DNA from: Paraphaeosphaeria minitans
Lineage: Eukaryota; Ascomycota; Dothideomycetes; Pleosporales; Didymosphaeriaceae
Length of the DNA stretch: 64,000 nucleotides
Assembly: GCA_015832175.1 (NCBI GenBank)
Contig: WJXW01000012.1
Coordinates: 268,001-332,000 of the forward strand
Reading direction: 5' to 3'
Within the stretch, counting starts at the first letter, position 1, and each line of letters begins with the position of its first letter. The notes under the pieces are model-generated. The model searched no databases. It saw only the letters and a list, made by a program, of their open reading frames with translations, and had not been told where the DNA came from. Below, piece after piece: positions 12,230 to 24,909 of this stretch. A program made the translations under genes and the position numbers.

Positions 12230-13716
12230 ATGACCCCACGGTCTCCCACACAACACCCACAGCCAAAGACGACCACAATCTCACGACGCCATAGAAACCG
12301 TGCCGACCAGCATCTCTCTGACCAGCCTCCCGGGCTACCGCAGCTGCGGGGTCTTCGCTCTCGCCGCGCCGCAACTCTACCTTCGAACCGCCGCACATCA
12401 ACCAGCTACGCTGTCCAAGAGGCGTACCTCAACGCCTGGAACGCTAACCTCGACAACACCTTGCAACGTGGCTGCACTTCTCATCCAGCCGATCTAGCGC
12501 ATTCAAACCTGCTTCTCCACGACGCTCTTGATATCGCAACCTACCAGTCGCCTCGCGACGCAACCACTGCGCTAGTGTCCATTCAATCAGGCGAGCCTGA
12601 CAGCTACCAAGTCCAACCCAGATCACCAGCCGACCTTCTTCCCTCACCACTGCCCTCGCTGTCAGGGAGCCATACCGCGACTGAGTTCGACTATTCCGAA
12701 TCACCCCACGATCCTTCACTTGAATCGCAAAACATGAGGTATGCATTCGTTGCGGGAAATTTGACCATGAGCTCACAGTTCTAGCACCCTGGGGTTCATG
12801 ATGGCGCCTGCACCGTACGGTATGGAACACCACTATGGGTCTCCTCCCAACATGGAATCGCCGAGTAAGCAAGGAATCCCACCGTACGAGAGTCGGATGA
12901 ATTGACCAGATTAGGCTACCCGCCGATGAGCCAGTCTTACACCGATACTAAATCGTCTACATCAGCCTATGCCCCAACATATACCGCCAGCCTCAGCATG
13001 CATGGGCAGCCTCAATCAAGAAGATCTACCGAGTCTTCAGCAATGCCGCCTTACCAACCCTCACTGGCGCGAAGTCCCTACCAGCAATCCATGGGGCCCA
13101 CGCGCACGAGTCCGACGCCCATGAATTACGCACCCAACCCTGAGCCATCATCGATGCTCAGCTCAGCTCCCCAGGCGTACTCGTACCCTGCGGTACATTC
13201 ATCTCTTCCCGCTGCGTCATTAGGTAGCAACACTCCAAGTTACCCACCGTAGGCGGCTCATTTCTCGCAAGTGGAGGTGGTAGTTGACAATAGACCAGGC
13301 CTCCGCTCTACCCACCAAGCAGTTACGGCATGAGCGACTACACACCTCTTCCGACGACATTATACCCATCTACTACTTCACCAGCACCTTACCCTTCCTA
13401 CGAGCACTCTGCTCATCTAACACCACACAGCGCTGGGGCCATTCCTGGGTCCGCATCCAGCCAGAATCAAACAAATGGGCCCATGCCGCGCGTTCTGAAC
13501 TCGCGACCAAAGCCCCAATGTTGGGAGCACGGTTGCAACGGGCGGCAGTTCTCCACATTTAGCAACCTCCTCCGACACCAGCGCGAGAAGTCTGGAACAG
13601 CTGCAAAGAGTTACTGCCCACGGTGCGGTGCCGAGTTCACGCGCACGACGGCCAGGAATGGCCACATGGCACATGAAAAATGCAAGGCACGACGGTCGTC
13701 AGATTCGAATCGGTAG
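12230..13716 (+). CDS. C2H2 zinc-finger protein, putative transcription factor
   Basis: Four exons chain in frame: about 12230-12738, 12779-12864, 12915-13248 and 13299-13716. The introns are 40, 50 and 50 bp, each with a GAC/TGAC branch and CAG or TAG acceptor. Product about 448 residues if it starts at 12230. The middle is rich in Pro, Ser, Tyr and Gln (for example [31 protein letters not shown]), as in fungal activators. The C terminus has two finger-like units: [11 protein letters not shown]...LLRH, in which the second histidine is not at its usual place, and [20 protein letters not shown] followed by EKC. Splicing of exons 2-4 is persuasive because three separate frames join into one proline-rich reading. 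The N terminus upstream of about 12600 reads less like protein and the start is uncertain. No target genes can be inferred from context; the gene sits alone between long gene-free flanks. Confidence 0.6.
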
Positions 13717-16437
13717 GCGGTTTGGCTGAGCACGACTGGTTCGGGCTGACGGCGAGCCTCATTTCAATCTAAGACTCATCGTGAGCATGACTGCTCCAAC
13801 GGGAGGTGTTATTCGGCGTTAGGGACGAAAGGGCTTCGCAATGTGGCCTGTGTGAGACTGGAGGCCAGCATGATGTGACCCTCCCCTTCAGCAAGCTACA
13901 GCAAGCGTCAGCGGCGCACCGCGCACTGCGCTCTTACCTCACCCACCCCAGGTCCGCACACCATCAGATTTGCCCGAGAGGCCGCGACGCCTAGGTAGAT
14001 GTTGGCGACAACGAAGAACACGATGCATGCATAAGAGACCGGAGTTTGTTATTTCCAGCGACATTCATCGCAGCGATTTTGCGCCTGTGCAAATTTTGGT
14101 TTTATTTTCTCACTTTATGCTTATACCATTTATACTACTTCAAAGTCTGTTTTGGACCTTGTTCATAGCAGCGCACTGGAATCAAAATAGTCTACCACGT
14201 TGGTTGGGCGAGGCAAACTCAGCCGCAGAAGCACTTTACCCGAACAAGACACAGGCTTCTGCAAAGAACGTTCTTCATCCTCCTGCTGTGGAACGACGAG
14301 GGCGTTCCTACGGGATGAATAGGCTCAAGATGAAGGGAAGGAAGCCGCGCGCATGTGGAGGAGACGTGAGAGGGGCCGTGTGGAGATCGCTGGCTGGAGC
14401 CGCAGCGCTCGAGCTCGCATGGAAAGGAAAGGGGGCAGGATTACGATTACGGGCGAGAGATCGCTTACGCAGTCACTACGGCAACACACCAATCGCTACG
14501 CGCGTGCTTCCTAGTGGCCTGCTCGTCTATTCACACAGACGATGCGCACAGTAGACATAGTCATCGCTCTTTTCACAAAGCCCGACGGGGCGGTTCGCAA
14601 GAGTCATGCCGCCTGTCGGCATGTCCCGTAGCCTTCTGGCCTGATGGTGGGCACGCCCACGGCAGCACGAGGGTATGCTTCTGCTGGCCTGTTGGTTGGC
14701 GTTGTATGGATAATACGACACCTCTCTACCTGACACACGCCTTTCTTTGTTGTGCAAGACACCCTTCCCACCGAAACACTTGGGCACGGGGATGCCACTG
14801 GTCGCGCGTCGACGTGGTTCCAGGGCCGTGTCAACGCCCAAGTGTTGCGCTTACACAACTCCCACACGGCTCTCGCTCCCTCCGGTGGGTAGGTAGACTA
14901 GATGGATGGTCTACCGCCCGATGCGACCTCTGCGTGGGCACGGTACGTCCGGGAGGAAAGCGACCAAGGGACGCCCTGATGCACTAGTCCATGCGAAGAA
15001 TGGCGTGCAAAGGGCTATGAAGCGGATGGGCAGAGGCGGCTACAGCATCGGCCGCGACGGCTAGGTACCGTACAGCAGCAAGCGCGGCGTGTGAGATTGC
15101 TGGACGATGGTCTCGGACGCGCTTCTCGCGCACCGTCTGCGAGCGGCTGCGATGGAAATGCATCACGCCAAAGCATCAACACACTGCCGAGCAAGGGTAT
15201 CTCATCGTCAGGGCTGCGAACGAGTCTCCCGGCCGGAACATTACGACGCTAGCGGTTGTGCAACAGAGACGGGGTGCGTGGTCGCAACGTGTGTGCAGGG
15301 CGGAAGTGTGGGTTTGGGGGTTGGGGTTTGGCGGAGTGTCCGGGGCGGGAAGCCTCGTATTTGCCCAGCAGGCATGGGAACCCAGCACCGATCAGTTCGT
15401 TCCTCGGTGCGTGGCTGCGTTGCTCGTATGGTTGGGTAGTCCGGACCGCCGTCTGCACCGCTGAGATGCGTGCTGCGCGTCGTGGACACTTGCAGCGGCG
15501 TCGCGGCCATGTCATCCAGCATGTCGTCCTCGCAGATGCGCCTCGCCCTCCGACATGGCGGCTACGAGGTCATGGGCAGTGATGATCAACACCATGTCCA
15601 CCTCCGGCGCGTCATTATTCCTGCGGCGGAGATGTGCTCCGGACGGTTATCTTTTCAAGTGGCTTTGCTGTGGGGCTCTTCCCTTTCGAACGTGCACTAT
15701 TGCGAGGTCACGGTACTGTGGGTGCGCAGGGAGATAAGGTAGCGTAGCGTAAGGGACCGGGCTCAACGGTGCCTTGCGCCAACGAAGCCGATTTCCGACG
15801 CGACGGGGTCATTCCTTTTTCTTTTCTCTTCTTCTTTCTCTCCCGCATGGCCTGGGGCTGGCAAGCTAGTGTTCTAGTCGGCGCTGGGGTACCCTGAGAA
15901 GTGTGGTCGAGCTCGCGCTCGCAGATTGCTTCGACTGCTTGGAGGCTTGATTTCGTCATGTGCTGCTCGAAATACCTAACTAGGTACTCTTCCCAGACGC
16001 TCCGACATGTGGCGCGAGAATGACGACCCAGTTGCTCTTTCAAAGACGAGCAAGGGGACGTTCGGGTAATACTGCGCGAATCGCGTGTCCGTGATCTTCA
16101 ACACTGTAACCGTATTGATCAGCTAGCGACATCAGAAGAAGAATAAACGTCGAGATAGCAAAGTTCAGGCCTTCCTTCACCCTTGCCCGTGGCTGGATCT
16201 TCCCCTTTGGGTCAGGCTTGGGGGCGTGTATCTAGTTACATACATACATGATTACATCCATAATTACAATCATAATTACATACAAACATTACAATACAAA
16301 TCGCAAGCACGGGACAAGACCACCACGGGGCCTGGCCACCATTGGGCGCGGAAGCTCCGTCGAGGTCGCAGCCAAACCTCTCTAGCGCAACCGAACCGAA
16401 CTGAACCGGTACGAAATTCCGCTCAAAAAGGTGGACG

Positions 16438-16460
16438 TTTTTTTTTTTTTTTTTTTTTTT
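16438..16460. repeat. Poly-T tract (23 T)
   Basis: Twenty-three uninterrupted T residues, followed after CTCTAGGTATTGG by a second T run. Seen from the minus strand it is a poly-A tail-like tract, but I see no element body or target-site duplication attached to it. Confidence 0.9.
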
Positions 16461-17101
16461 CTCTAGGTATTGGTTTTTTTCTTTTCGAGGCAAGATCAAC
16501 GGCGTGCGCCGCTCCCCACACGGTCTAGATGAGTGGCATCTTGCCGAACCCCCACTTGAAATCATGTCTGCCGCCGGTTTTCTACAAGCCTCGAACCCCC
16601 ATCCAGAAAGGTGAGCTGTCCTGGCCGCCAGCGAAACCTTTGCATGTCTTTACACCGCCCTTTGCATGGCCGACTGTGTGGCCCGCGGGATCGAAAGAAA
16701 AAAGGGTAGTTTCTGGAATGGAATGGAAGAGTGTCATCTCTCGAGCGGTCTGCGACGTGGATGTGGATGGCCCCGTCCGTGGTCCGTGCCGCCGTTGCAA
16801 CAAACAAAGTTCTGACATGAGCTTGACGCATTCTTTGACAAGCCCATGGGATTTCTCAAAGGAGAGGGGGGTAGCGGGGGGAAACCCTGGGGGACGGCTG
16901 TGCGGGAAGGATGGCATTCGAAGAGCCGTGATGGGGCCCTTTGAGATGAGGGTGCACGAGGACGAGGTGAGGTTTCTTGTGACGCCAGATGATTGCGAGC
17001 GAATCAGGGAATGGTTGTTGTTCGTCGGGCGTTGGATGCGGACTGGGCGAAGGAGGAGTCCATGTTGGAGGGTCTGCGGTTCTGGAGGCTAGGTAGATAG
17101 A

Positions 17102-17165
17102 GTACTTGCCTACTTACTTGCCTACTTACTTGCCTACCTACCTACCTACTTACCTACCTACATAC
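17102..17165. repeat. CCTA/CTTA tetranucleotide microsatellite
   Basis: Imperfect tetramer run alternating ACTTGCCTACTT and CCTACCTACCTA. The same tetramer recurs at 7380-7395 and 23419-23441. Confidence 0.9.
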
Positions 17166-18247
17166 CGACCGACCGGAGTGTAAGACAGCCATCTTGGAGC
17201 ACGTTGTAGGGCTGCGTTTCTTGTGCCACCACGGCGTACCCACGGGGCCGTCTCACGACAGTCTCTCCACAGGGTTGGTTGGAGGGTGCAGGTCTGAAGC
17301 ACTGCAGCACTGCGGTGTGCCCACTGCCCATTTGTCTGATGCCTCGCTTGCACGGCCCGAAGCTTCAGTCGAGTCATCGTGCATGAGTCTGACCATTTCC
17401 GCATCCGACCTGCGCTACCAGCGGTATCCACAGGCGTTACTCGTGGCCTCTGCTGCAGCCAAGACACTACTTGAGCACCCCGGGGAGCACCCTCCCTCAG
17501 CATGGAGGGCCTGAAGGTCCGAGCCCGTGCGAGGGCGTTTACGTGACCACATCTGGGTGGTGGGCGTGATCGTCAAATCGACACAGCAGCAGCGCATTTT
17601 GCCTGTTTCACGTTGCTCCTGGGTTTCGTTACAACACAACCAACGACCGCAATGGCGAGGTATCTACGGTGATGGGTATTCGAGACAGCAGCACGTCGAT
17701 TAGGTATATCGACATCACATTCGCGTACCCTACACAGCGCCCCTCTGCCGGACTTTGCACTGTGCTACGGCTGCTGGTTTTCGATAATCGAACCTTGGCC
17801 GGCTGGTCGGACCCAGTTCACCGCTCAGGAGCCGGCGCACGCCATGCGTGTATCTAGGTAGCTAGGTATGGGGGCCAACGTCCGCCCGAGGCCACTCAGC
17901 CGACTACCCCCGCCATGCTCCCGGAACCCTCCTTTCCTTGGGAGGACGCCACGGGCGGAACACCAAGATGCGAATCTAGATGATCCTTTGGAGAAAACCT
18001 TCAATCGACCGCACTCTGCAGCGAGACAGACGGCAGCATCGCTGCGCAGAAATGCCCAGTCAGCAACCGCCGTGCTTACCTACCTAGGTACGTGGAATCA
18101 TCTGTCCTGAGAGTCGTGAGGGGGTTGGAACCTTCGCCCTCGCTGTGAAGGTTCCGTACGCGCTGCGGGTTTCTCGACACCTCGTGCCAGCGCAGTGCTT
18201 CGTGGCCCTGGGTAGGTACCTAGCGCAGTCGGTAGAAGTGGCGCGGA

Positions 18248-18402
18248 CGATGAGCGACGTGTGTCTCGGAACTTGGCTTTTGTGCATGGTCTGCGGGCTT
18301 GTTGGCATGTGTTGATTGAGTACGCAGGGAACGATGAGCGACTTGCGTCTTGGAACTTGGCCTTTGTACATGTCAGCACATGTTGATTGAGCACGAGGGA
18401 AC
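18248..18402. repeat. Diverged direct duplication, unit about 71-84 bp
   Basis: Two adjacent copies (about 18248-18331 and 18332-18402) share CGATGAGCGAC, TGGAACTTGGC, TTTGTRCATG and CATGTGTTGATTGAG-like blocks ending in AGGGAAC. The second copy has lost about a dozen bases in the middle. No coding frame is needed to explain it. Confidence 0.8.
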
Positions 18403-19975
18403 AAACCCGCTTGCTGTATAGGAGCATGTCCAGCCTGCGAAAAAATCACATCCTCACATCTGGTAATCACGAGACTAGCAGGAATACTGCAAACTCCATG
18501 GGGGGAAAACATGGTTGATGCCAACGCGTTAGTAGGCACCCGGAGAAGGTTTCGGCCAGGAACACAGTGCATGGTGCCGTTCAAATACGACATGCAACAA
18601 AAGAGGAAGCTTGAGACGATTTTTGCAAGGTTCAGACTAGCCCCCAAAGCTGTTGACTTTTATCATGCAGACCGCCATCTCGTTCGAGTTCTGTTGACTT
18701 TTGGACCATTGATAACTAGCCTTGCAGTAACAGCAAACGGCTTCGAGGTCTCCATTTGAGCCAGAAGGGTAATTCCTTTTCCAGCCCATTGCACTGCATG
18801 TCTTCAGAAAGTTGACCTCGTTCACTTTGGTCATAGAAACCGGTGCCTTACGCACGTACGCTCGCAACCACGCACATGACAGTACGACCAACACGAGTAC
18901 TGGACCCCGCCCATGTGCATATGCAGTGCGACCGGAAATACTGAATCTGGGGAACGATCCCTAGCGTCGCATGGCACGGAGACACGCATCTGGGAACCGT
19001 GTTGCGATCGGTCGGCGGGGTCGTAGATACAGTTCAGTCGTCTCGTACCTACGGTTTCGCGGGAGTGCACGATTTTGAGACCATGGCGGCCAATCGATCC
19101 AGACGTTAACGTTCATGTATTGTTATATTGTTACTGAATGTCCTGCATGTGCAACTTTCGGAGAGCGCAAAACTTCGCGTGTGCGGAAGCCTCCAGTTGT
19201 TCCAGAGTTTGTTTTTCTCGCACGTGGCGATTTTGGGGTGGCTTGGACGTGTCAGAAGAGGTACAATCTACTTACATACCAACTGGCTAGCGGGGCTATA
19301 TTATCGATGACTGTCTCCAGACATCGCCTCTCTTCGTCAGTGAGCCCGCTGCTGTACCTGGGTCGTGATAAGCGAGTCACCCATCGTTTCGATGAATGGA
19401 AAGGGAGCGAAAACGTGTGCAGAGCGCCCTCCTGCCCGGAATCACCTTTGTGTGGCCAATTTAGTTCGAACACGATGATGGCAGAAAGGGCGCTCGGTGA
19501 CTCAACAGATACCTGGAGTCGCGATGAGCTGCACGTGACTGGCCTAAAGTAGACAAGCCTTGGCAGCGGCCTCCTGCTCCGCTGACTCTTAAACCGACCT
19601 CACATCAACCACGTCAGCGAAAGCGCTCACCATTCATCAAACCCCAATCGCTATGACGAACTACAATGCTACAATGTCTCTAATCTAGCTTGTATAAGCT
19701 GATCGCTTGCTCCAGCGTACGGTCTCCACCAGAAACCGTGTCCACATTGCTCGCTTGACACCGAAACAGCCCGCGTTTGCGTACAACATCCGTCACAATG
19801 TTTCCTTCAATGGTTGTACTTTTCCAGACTCACTACCTACACACGAACTCCCGATCATTAAACCCATTTCAAAAACATCGTCATACGCGGCTGTTGGACC
19901 ACAAACCTTAAGCAGCTAGATTCGGGACGGTTCAGAATCTTTGCTCCAGAATATCCCTGAATTTTAACTGCGATC

Positions 19976-22725
19976 ATGGCCTCCATATTTACTTTTGATC
20001 CGGATCCTCCGCGGGTTTCCAGCCCTTGGGCGAGAGCAACTCCTCCTGCAGAGGAGCAATCACGTCCAAAACTCGCCCAGAAACCTAACAGTGTTGGACC
20101 GAATCTCATCTCCAAGAAAAACAATGACGACGATGCTATATCTACGCTAGATTATAGCGCTATTACTAAACTTGAGGCTGAGCCACAGGAAGGACCTACG
20201 GAGTATAAACTACACTTGCTGCTTCGCAAACGCAGGTCCTTCACGAGCACCGGCACTGGGGCTCATGTTTCCGCATCTATACGTCGGAATGATAGTTATG
20301 CTCCAGGAAAGCAATCCGCGCATAGTCTACTTACAAATACACCGCCACCGCCAGGCGCGACCCACAGCCGGCAGCATCGTCTGGAACAGCTCACCACGCA
20401 AATGCTATGGCGCCTTCAACAGTCGTGTCCACACCACAGCTCTTCCTCAACAGCTGGAGTTCAGCTTCAGTTTCCGAACGAGAAAAGTCTTGCTGGTCCC
20501 GTGACGCCTCAACGACTGTATCCTGGGCTAGGGGAGAGCAAAGGTGCGCTATACGAAATCGGTGTCGCTGACGACGGTGAGCTGGTTGGTCTTGCTGAGG
20601 ATGAAATGGAAGAGTCGCTGAACAATCTTCGTGCTATGGCGTAAGTAAAACTTCTCATTGGGAGCTTGTTGGGTATAAACATTGGACCAACCGACTCGAC
20701 AATTTCGGCTGGACTATAACTGCGAGCGATGGCGCTTCTTTATGAACAATGCTGACTTGTTGGCCTACATTCAGTGCTAGTCTGGGCTGCCAGGTCGATG
20801 TAGTGCGCATGTTGGCCGTCGGTGACTGCGAGTGGATAGAAGGTAGGATACCGCAACAATCGAAGCTCTTGGTCGCCGAAGCATATGTGCACCCGGACCA
20901 TGTCTTGGTACAGGAAGATTCTGAAGGAGAGAGTGTACAGAATCCGCGCGCGACAGCACATGCGTCTCTACCTCAGCTACGTATCTCGCTTACAGGTGCA
21001 ACGATGTCCGGCAAGTCCAGCCTCCTTGGCACCCTCTCGACGGGAACATTCGACAACGGCCGTGGAAAGAGTCGCCTAAGTCTTTTGAAGCACAGACACG
21101 AAATTGAGTCCGGAGTCACGAGCTCTATAACGCAGGAGTTAATCGGTTACGGAGATCTACTTGATGCGGACGGTAACCAATCTCTGTCTCGGATCATCAA
21201 CTATGGCTGTACAGATATATCGTCGTGGCCAGAAATTCATGCATCCGCGGAGTCGTTGAGCGAAGGCAAAATAGTCTTACTGACCGACTCCGCAGGCCAT
21301 CCACGCTTTCGACGTACCACACTCCGTGGTTTAGTCGGTTGGGATCCTCATTACACGCTGCTGTGCATTCCTGCGGACAATAATGAAGACGCGCCATGTT
21401 CAGGCTCAAGGGAGAATCTCGCCTTCGCCGCTGATCTAGACTTGTCGGGCGAATTACTTCGGTTGTGCCTGTCCTTGGAGCTCCCACTTCTGATTGTTAT
21501 CACAAAATATGATTTAGCAAAAAAGGCTGGACTTAAGAGTGTCCTCACACGGGTGCTTTCCATGCTGAAAGATGCTGGTAGGACAGGACGTATCATTGCG
21601 GATCCTTCAACGCCACCACTGAACGCCAGTCTCGAGACGATTTCGACTGCTGAAGTATCGGAAGCAGAAGGCGTCTCGCAACCATTCGAAACAATGCCTC
21701 TGGCAACTGTTCCCATAGTTCTGACGAGTGCGCTCACCGGCACAGGTCTGCGCAGGCTTCATGCGCTCTTGCGAACGCTTCCTGTACCCACGACTGCCAC
21801 ATTGCCTTCAATTCCTCGCAAACGCTTGTTTCATGTTGAAGACGTGTACACGACTCACTCGGGACGAAACGACGCCGATAAGCCAACCATCGTCGGCGGT
21901 CACCTGAGCTTGGGTCAATTGAATATTGGTGACGAGCTTCTGCTCGGGCCGTATCCTATCGATCCAAGTGCGGATGACAGCGATTCTGGAAGCGGAATGC
22001 CTTCCGTACGCAACTCCCCAGTACCGACATCGAGATCGTACCCCGGGGCTCTACAGAAGAGGTCGACTGCACACATGCATGCGCGCACCGGTTCTAGCAC
22101 GCTTTTCGAGTGGCGTTCAGTTCGTGTCACATCCCTGCGCAACCTCAGACTTCCAGTGTCCACGTTGTACTCGGGACAGGTCGGCACTGTCGGTGTGGTG
22201 CCTATCCACGCTCCTATCTCAAGCCCTGCCATAACCAGAATCAGGAAGGGTATGGTACTCTCCGGACAGAGTTCTAAAGCGCACAAAACCATTACCGTCC
22301 AATTCACTGGCCCTCAAGCAAACGGTGCCAAGGCATTGACCGTCGGCAGCGCCGTGGTAGTCTTTTTCGCTAGCGTACGCGCCCCGTCGAAAGTGTTGTC
22401 GGTGTTTCCGATAGCAGCGACACCCGAGACTACAGCTTCGCACGGTGATCATGCGGGGCCAGAAGACGAAGGATGGTTCGGTTTCGATGATGATTCGGCC
22501 AGCGATCTCGGCCACGGGGCTAGCGGAGGCTTTGCTACGCCTACGGCCGTGACAGCAATTGTGCAATTTCAATTCATTGGGGGCCGAGAATTTGCCGAGG
22601 ACGGTGTGAAGGTGCTTGTCATGCCTGGCGGAGGGTCTGGTCTAAGTGGGAGCGTCGAGAGGGGCGAGAAGGGAGTTGCTGGATTGGAAGGGTTTGTGGG
22701 GAGGGTGGTCGACGAGAGCGTGTGA
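19976..22725 (+). CDS. GTP-binding protein of the GTPBP1/GTPBP2 family
   Basis: Translational GTPase-like protein related to GTPBP1/2 and more distantly to EF-1A/Hbs1. In animals these act in ribosome rescue and exosome-linked mRNA decay; the role in fungi is inferred. Two exons, 19976-20640 and 20775-22725, with a 134-bp intron (GTAAGT donor, CTGAC branch, TTCAG acceptor). Product 871 residues. G-motifs visible: G1 GATMSGKSS (about residues 296-304), G3 DSAGHPRF (from about 393), G4 TKYD (about 465-468). C-terminal beta-barrel-like segments follow (FHVEDVYTTHSGR...VVGGHLS type, and GQVGTVGVVPI). The N-terminal about 220 residues are low in complexity and serine/proline-rich. ATG 19976 is in good context. 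It converges with the MARVEL-protein gene. Confidence 0.84.
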
Positions 22726-23275
22726 GATGGCGAGTTTCTTCGCTGCTGGCTGTCTAATCTCCTCGTCTTTAAGGGACAAGCTGGGGTTTTCGGCGTGCAA
22801 TTATTTCTTCTTAGCGTTTAGCGTCTGCTTTGGGGTTTTAATCGTTCAATGATTTTGTTGTCGTTGTTGTTGTTGCTGCTGTCTCCACTTTGCCCGTCTC
22901 TACCCCGACCCACCGACTCTCCCGGCGCATCCATCGATTTCACAACACGTCTTCACGACCCTACACATCTGCAATTCTACATACGGAAGCGACCCGCGCC
23001 GCGTCATCGTCCGCGTCCCACGGCACCTTCCATCGCAAACGACAACTCTACAAAGTAGCGTCCTCAGCCAACCCCGTGCCTCTAACATTGAATTCAACCT
23101 TTGGACTGTTCAAGACTCGATTTCTTTCCCCGTGCCGAATCCACATCTGGCCGAGGACGCTGCATGCCCCTGGGACACTCGAAGGTTCTAGATACCTCGT
23201 TTACCCTGGTTGTTACATGACGTCGGCACGGCAGTCACTCCTTGTCATGCCATCTGATTCGGTGGTTACACGACA

Positions 23276-23312
23276 CTGGCATGGCATGGCATGGCATGGC
23301 ATGGCATGGCAT
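23276..23312. repeat. ATGGC pentanucleotide repeat (about 7 copies)
   Basis: Perfect (TGGCA)n array flanked by unique sequence in a gene-free interval. Confidence 0.92.
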
Positions 23313-23418
23313 AGTAGTCACCACTCGCATGGCGGTGCTGCCCGCCCAAAAGGCTAACCAATACTGTATCGATCCGTGACGCGTACGAGAAAGGATGCAT
23401 GTGTGGAGGGAAATGGTC

Positions 23419-23441
23419 TTACCTACCTACCTACCTACCTA
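23419..23441. repeat. CCTA tetranucleotide repeat
   Basis: About five tandem copies of ACCT/CCTA, the same tetramer seen at 17.1 kb. Confidence 0.9.
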
Positions 23442-24149
23442 GCTGTTTTCTTCCCTAGGGCACGCGGGTATCTATGGGGAGTGTGCACAGTCCGCGTTAG
23501 GGTTGTTGTTTAATGTTGATATCTGATATATCGATCGCGACGTTGACTGGAAAGGACTGGAGATATGACGGTTCTTGTGCAGTAGTGGTGGGATAGGAGT
23601 ATATTGTGTGTGGGTGATGAAGGGATAGAAGAAGAAGATGCTTACTATAATTAATGTGCGATGTGACGCTAGGATTCAGACTCGCTGCTCGTATACTACA
23701 CTGCCCCGGTTCACGCTGGCGCATGCGTGGACTTGACATGGTATGTACGAAACTGCAGGGTGGGAGGTAGCCATATCGCGGAAAGGTGGTGTGGGAGGCA
23801 TACATATATTGATCTCGTATTCGGGCCAACACGAGTCATTGATTTCCGTAGTATTATGCGCGGGCACCACGTAATCAGATGGGCATGGTGCGATATCTGT
23901 ATGCATTCCGAGCCCATCTAGGAACGGAATGGGCAAGGCTGAATGATGCAAAAAGGTCACAGAGTGTGATGTGTGTAGGCCTTTGCATGGTCACTGACGT
24001 TCGTCGTTCAATTGTTAGACATCTCTTGAGAAAAGGGTAAATTACAGCTATTGATATTCTCGCTCTGAACATGACACTCGCTCCGTTATTACTGGTACAT
24101 GTGGACATGCATCCATCTCTCAGCTCCGCAGTACGTCCACATGGTACAT

Positions 24150-24909
24150 TTACATAGTACCATTCTCGTGCTGGTGCTGGATAGCCTTTTCACGATGCAC
24201 TCTGTTCTTCTCCCTCCGCTGATCCCTAATCTCGTGAAACGCCGCGGTAATCGCATGCAAAAACCTACACTCCGTTAGCAAACACTCCCAAACTCGCGGA
24301 TGCTGAAGCAACGTACGTGCTAACAATAGCCAAGATGAACGTGCCCCACGGCAAGCTACAGGTATCGTCGCGACCCGCCGTCTCGCCCTTGACATCGCTG
24401 TCGTTGTCACCGCTCAACCGCTGCGGATTGTAGCAGTTCGCGACGCCAGCCAGCCCACCGTTCGGCCTCGTCAGCACACTGACGGCGATGAACGCCCCAA
24501 CGAACAAAACATCCAGCAGCACCCAGATCCACCGGAGCGTCTTACCCCCCGGATTTGCGCTCTTCTTGATGCACCCCAGCAACGTCGTGATCAGCGTGTA
24601 CAGCACCGCCGCAGCAAGTATGCCCTCGACGGCGCCATAGGCGCCGTTGACGCCGCGCCGGGTCTTGAGGCTGTTGACGAGGCGGTAGACTTTGTAGAGG
24701 CGCGAGGAGAAGATGCCGAGGGAGATGATGGACGAGAGGAACTGCAGGACGCGCGTGGTGCGGAGGACCCAGCGGTAGAAGCTGCCGTGCTTGAGCTTCT
24801 CGGGGACCCAGCGCGTGAGGAGGCCGGTGTCTTGGGATTTGTCGCGCGGGGCGACGGGGCCGTCGTAGGGGTGGCGACGCGTGTCGTAGGAGTCGCGGGT
24901 TGTGCTCAT
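24150..24909 (-). CDS. MARVEL-like four-helix membrane protein
   Basis: Small integral membrane protein with the MARVEL-like arrangement common in ascomycetes. Two exons, 24909-24317 and 24264-24150, with a 52-bp intron (donor GTACGT, branch GCTAAC, acceptor TGTAG). Product 235 residues. Four hydrophobic spans at about residues 50-70, 96-113, 127-146 and 190-207, with the long loop (NCYNPQRL...DDTCSLPWG) containing two cysteines between spans 3 and 4. The intron falls inside span 4, and the tail after it is highly charged (EIRDQRREKNRVHREK). I chose the ATG at 24909 (CACCATGAGC context); a frame-matched ATG at 24975 lies in the upstream GGGAT repeat region and is less likely. Biological role unknown; the family call rests on topology rather than a clear signature. 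Confidence 0.68.

Larger units (their letters stand above)
13717..19975. other. Gene-poor interval, about 6.3 kb
   Basis: No supportable gene. It contains a short AT-rich patch at about 14090-14160 (likely 3' flank of the zinc-finger gene), a CATACATACAT/ATTACA patch at 16230-16300, a poly-T tract at 16438-16460, a CCTA/CTTA microsatellite at 17102-17165 and a diverged direct duplication at 18248-18402. Frames of 100-190 codons exist on both strands but overlap one another and carry no motif. Confidence 0.6.
22726..24149. other. Intergenic region with microsatellites
   Basis: No gene found between two convergent genes. It contains a TTG/TGT-rich patch just after the GTPase stop, an ATGGC pentamer array at 23276-23312 and a CCTA run at 23419-23441. 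The remainder probably holds both 3' untranslated regions. Confidence 0.6.

Noticed and set aside
13970..14554. 194-codon frame with a hydrophobic stretch
   Set aside because: It covers the AT-rich 3' flank of the zinc-finger gene; the hydrophobic part comes from T-rich DNA and the rest is Arg-rich without any family resemblance.
16438..16460. Poly-T tract as the tail of a retroposed element
   Set aside because: No element body, target-site duplication or promoter boxes could be seen on either side.
23276..23312. Pentamer array as a CRISPR-like or telomeric repeat
   Set aside because: No spacers, unit too short, and not the TTAGGG telomere unit usual in this group; a plain microsatellite.
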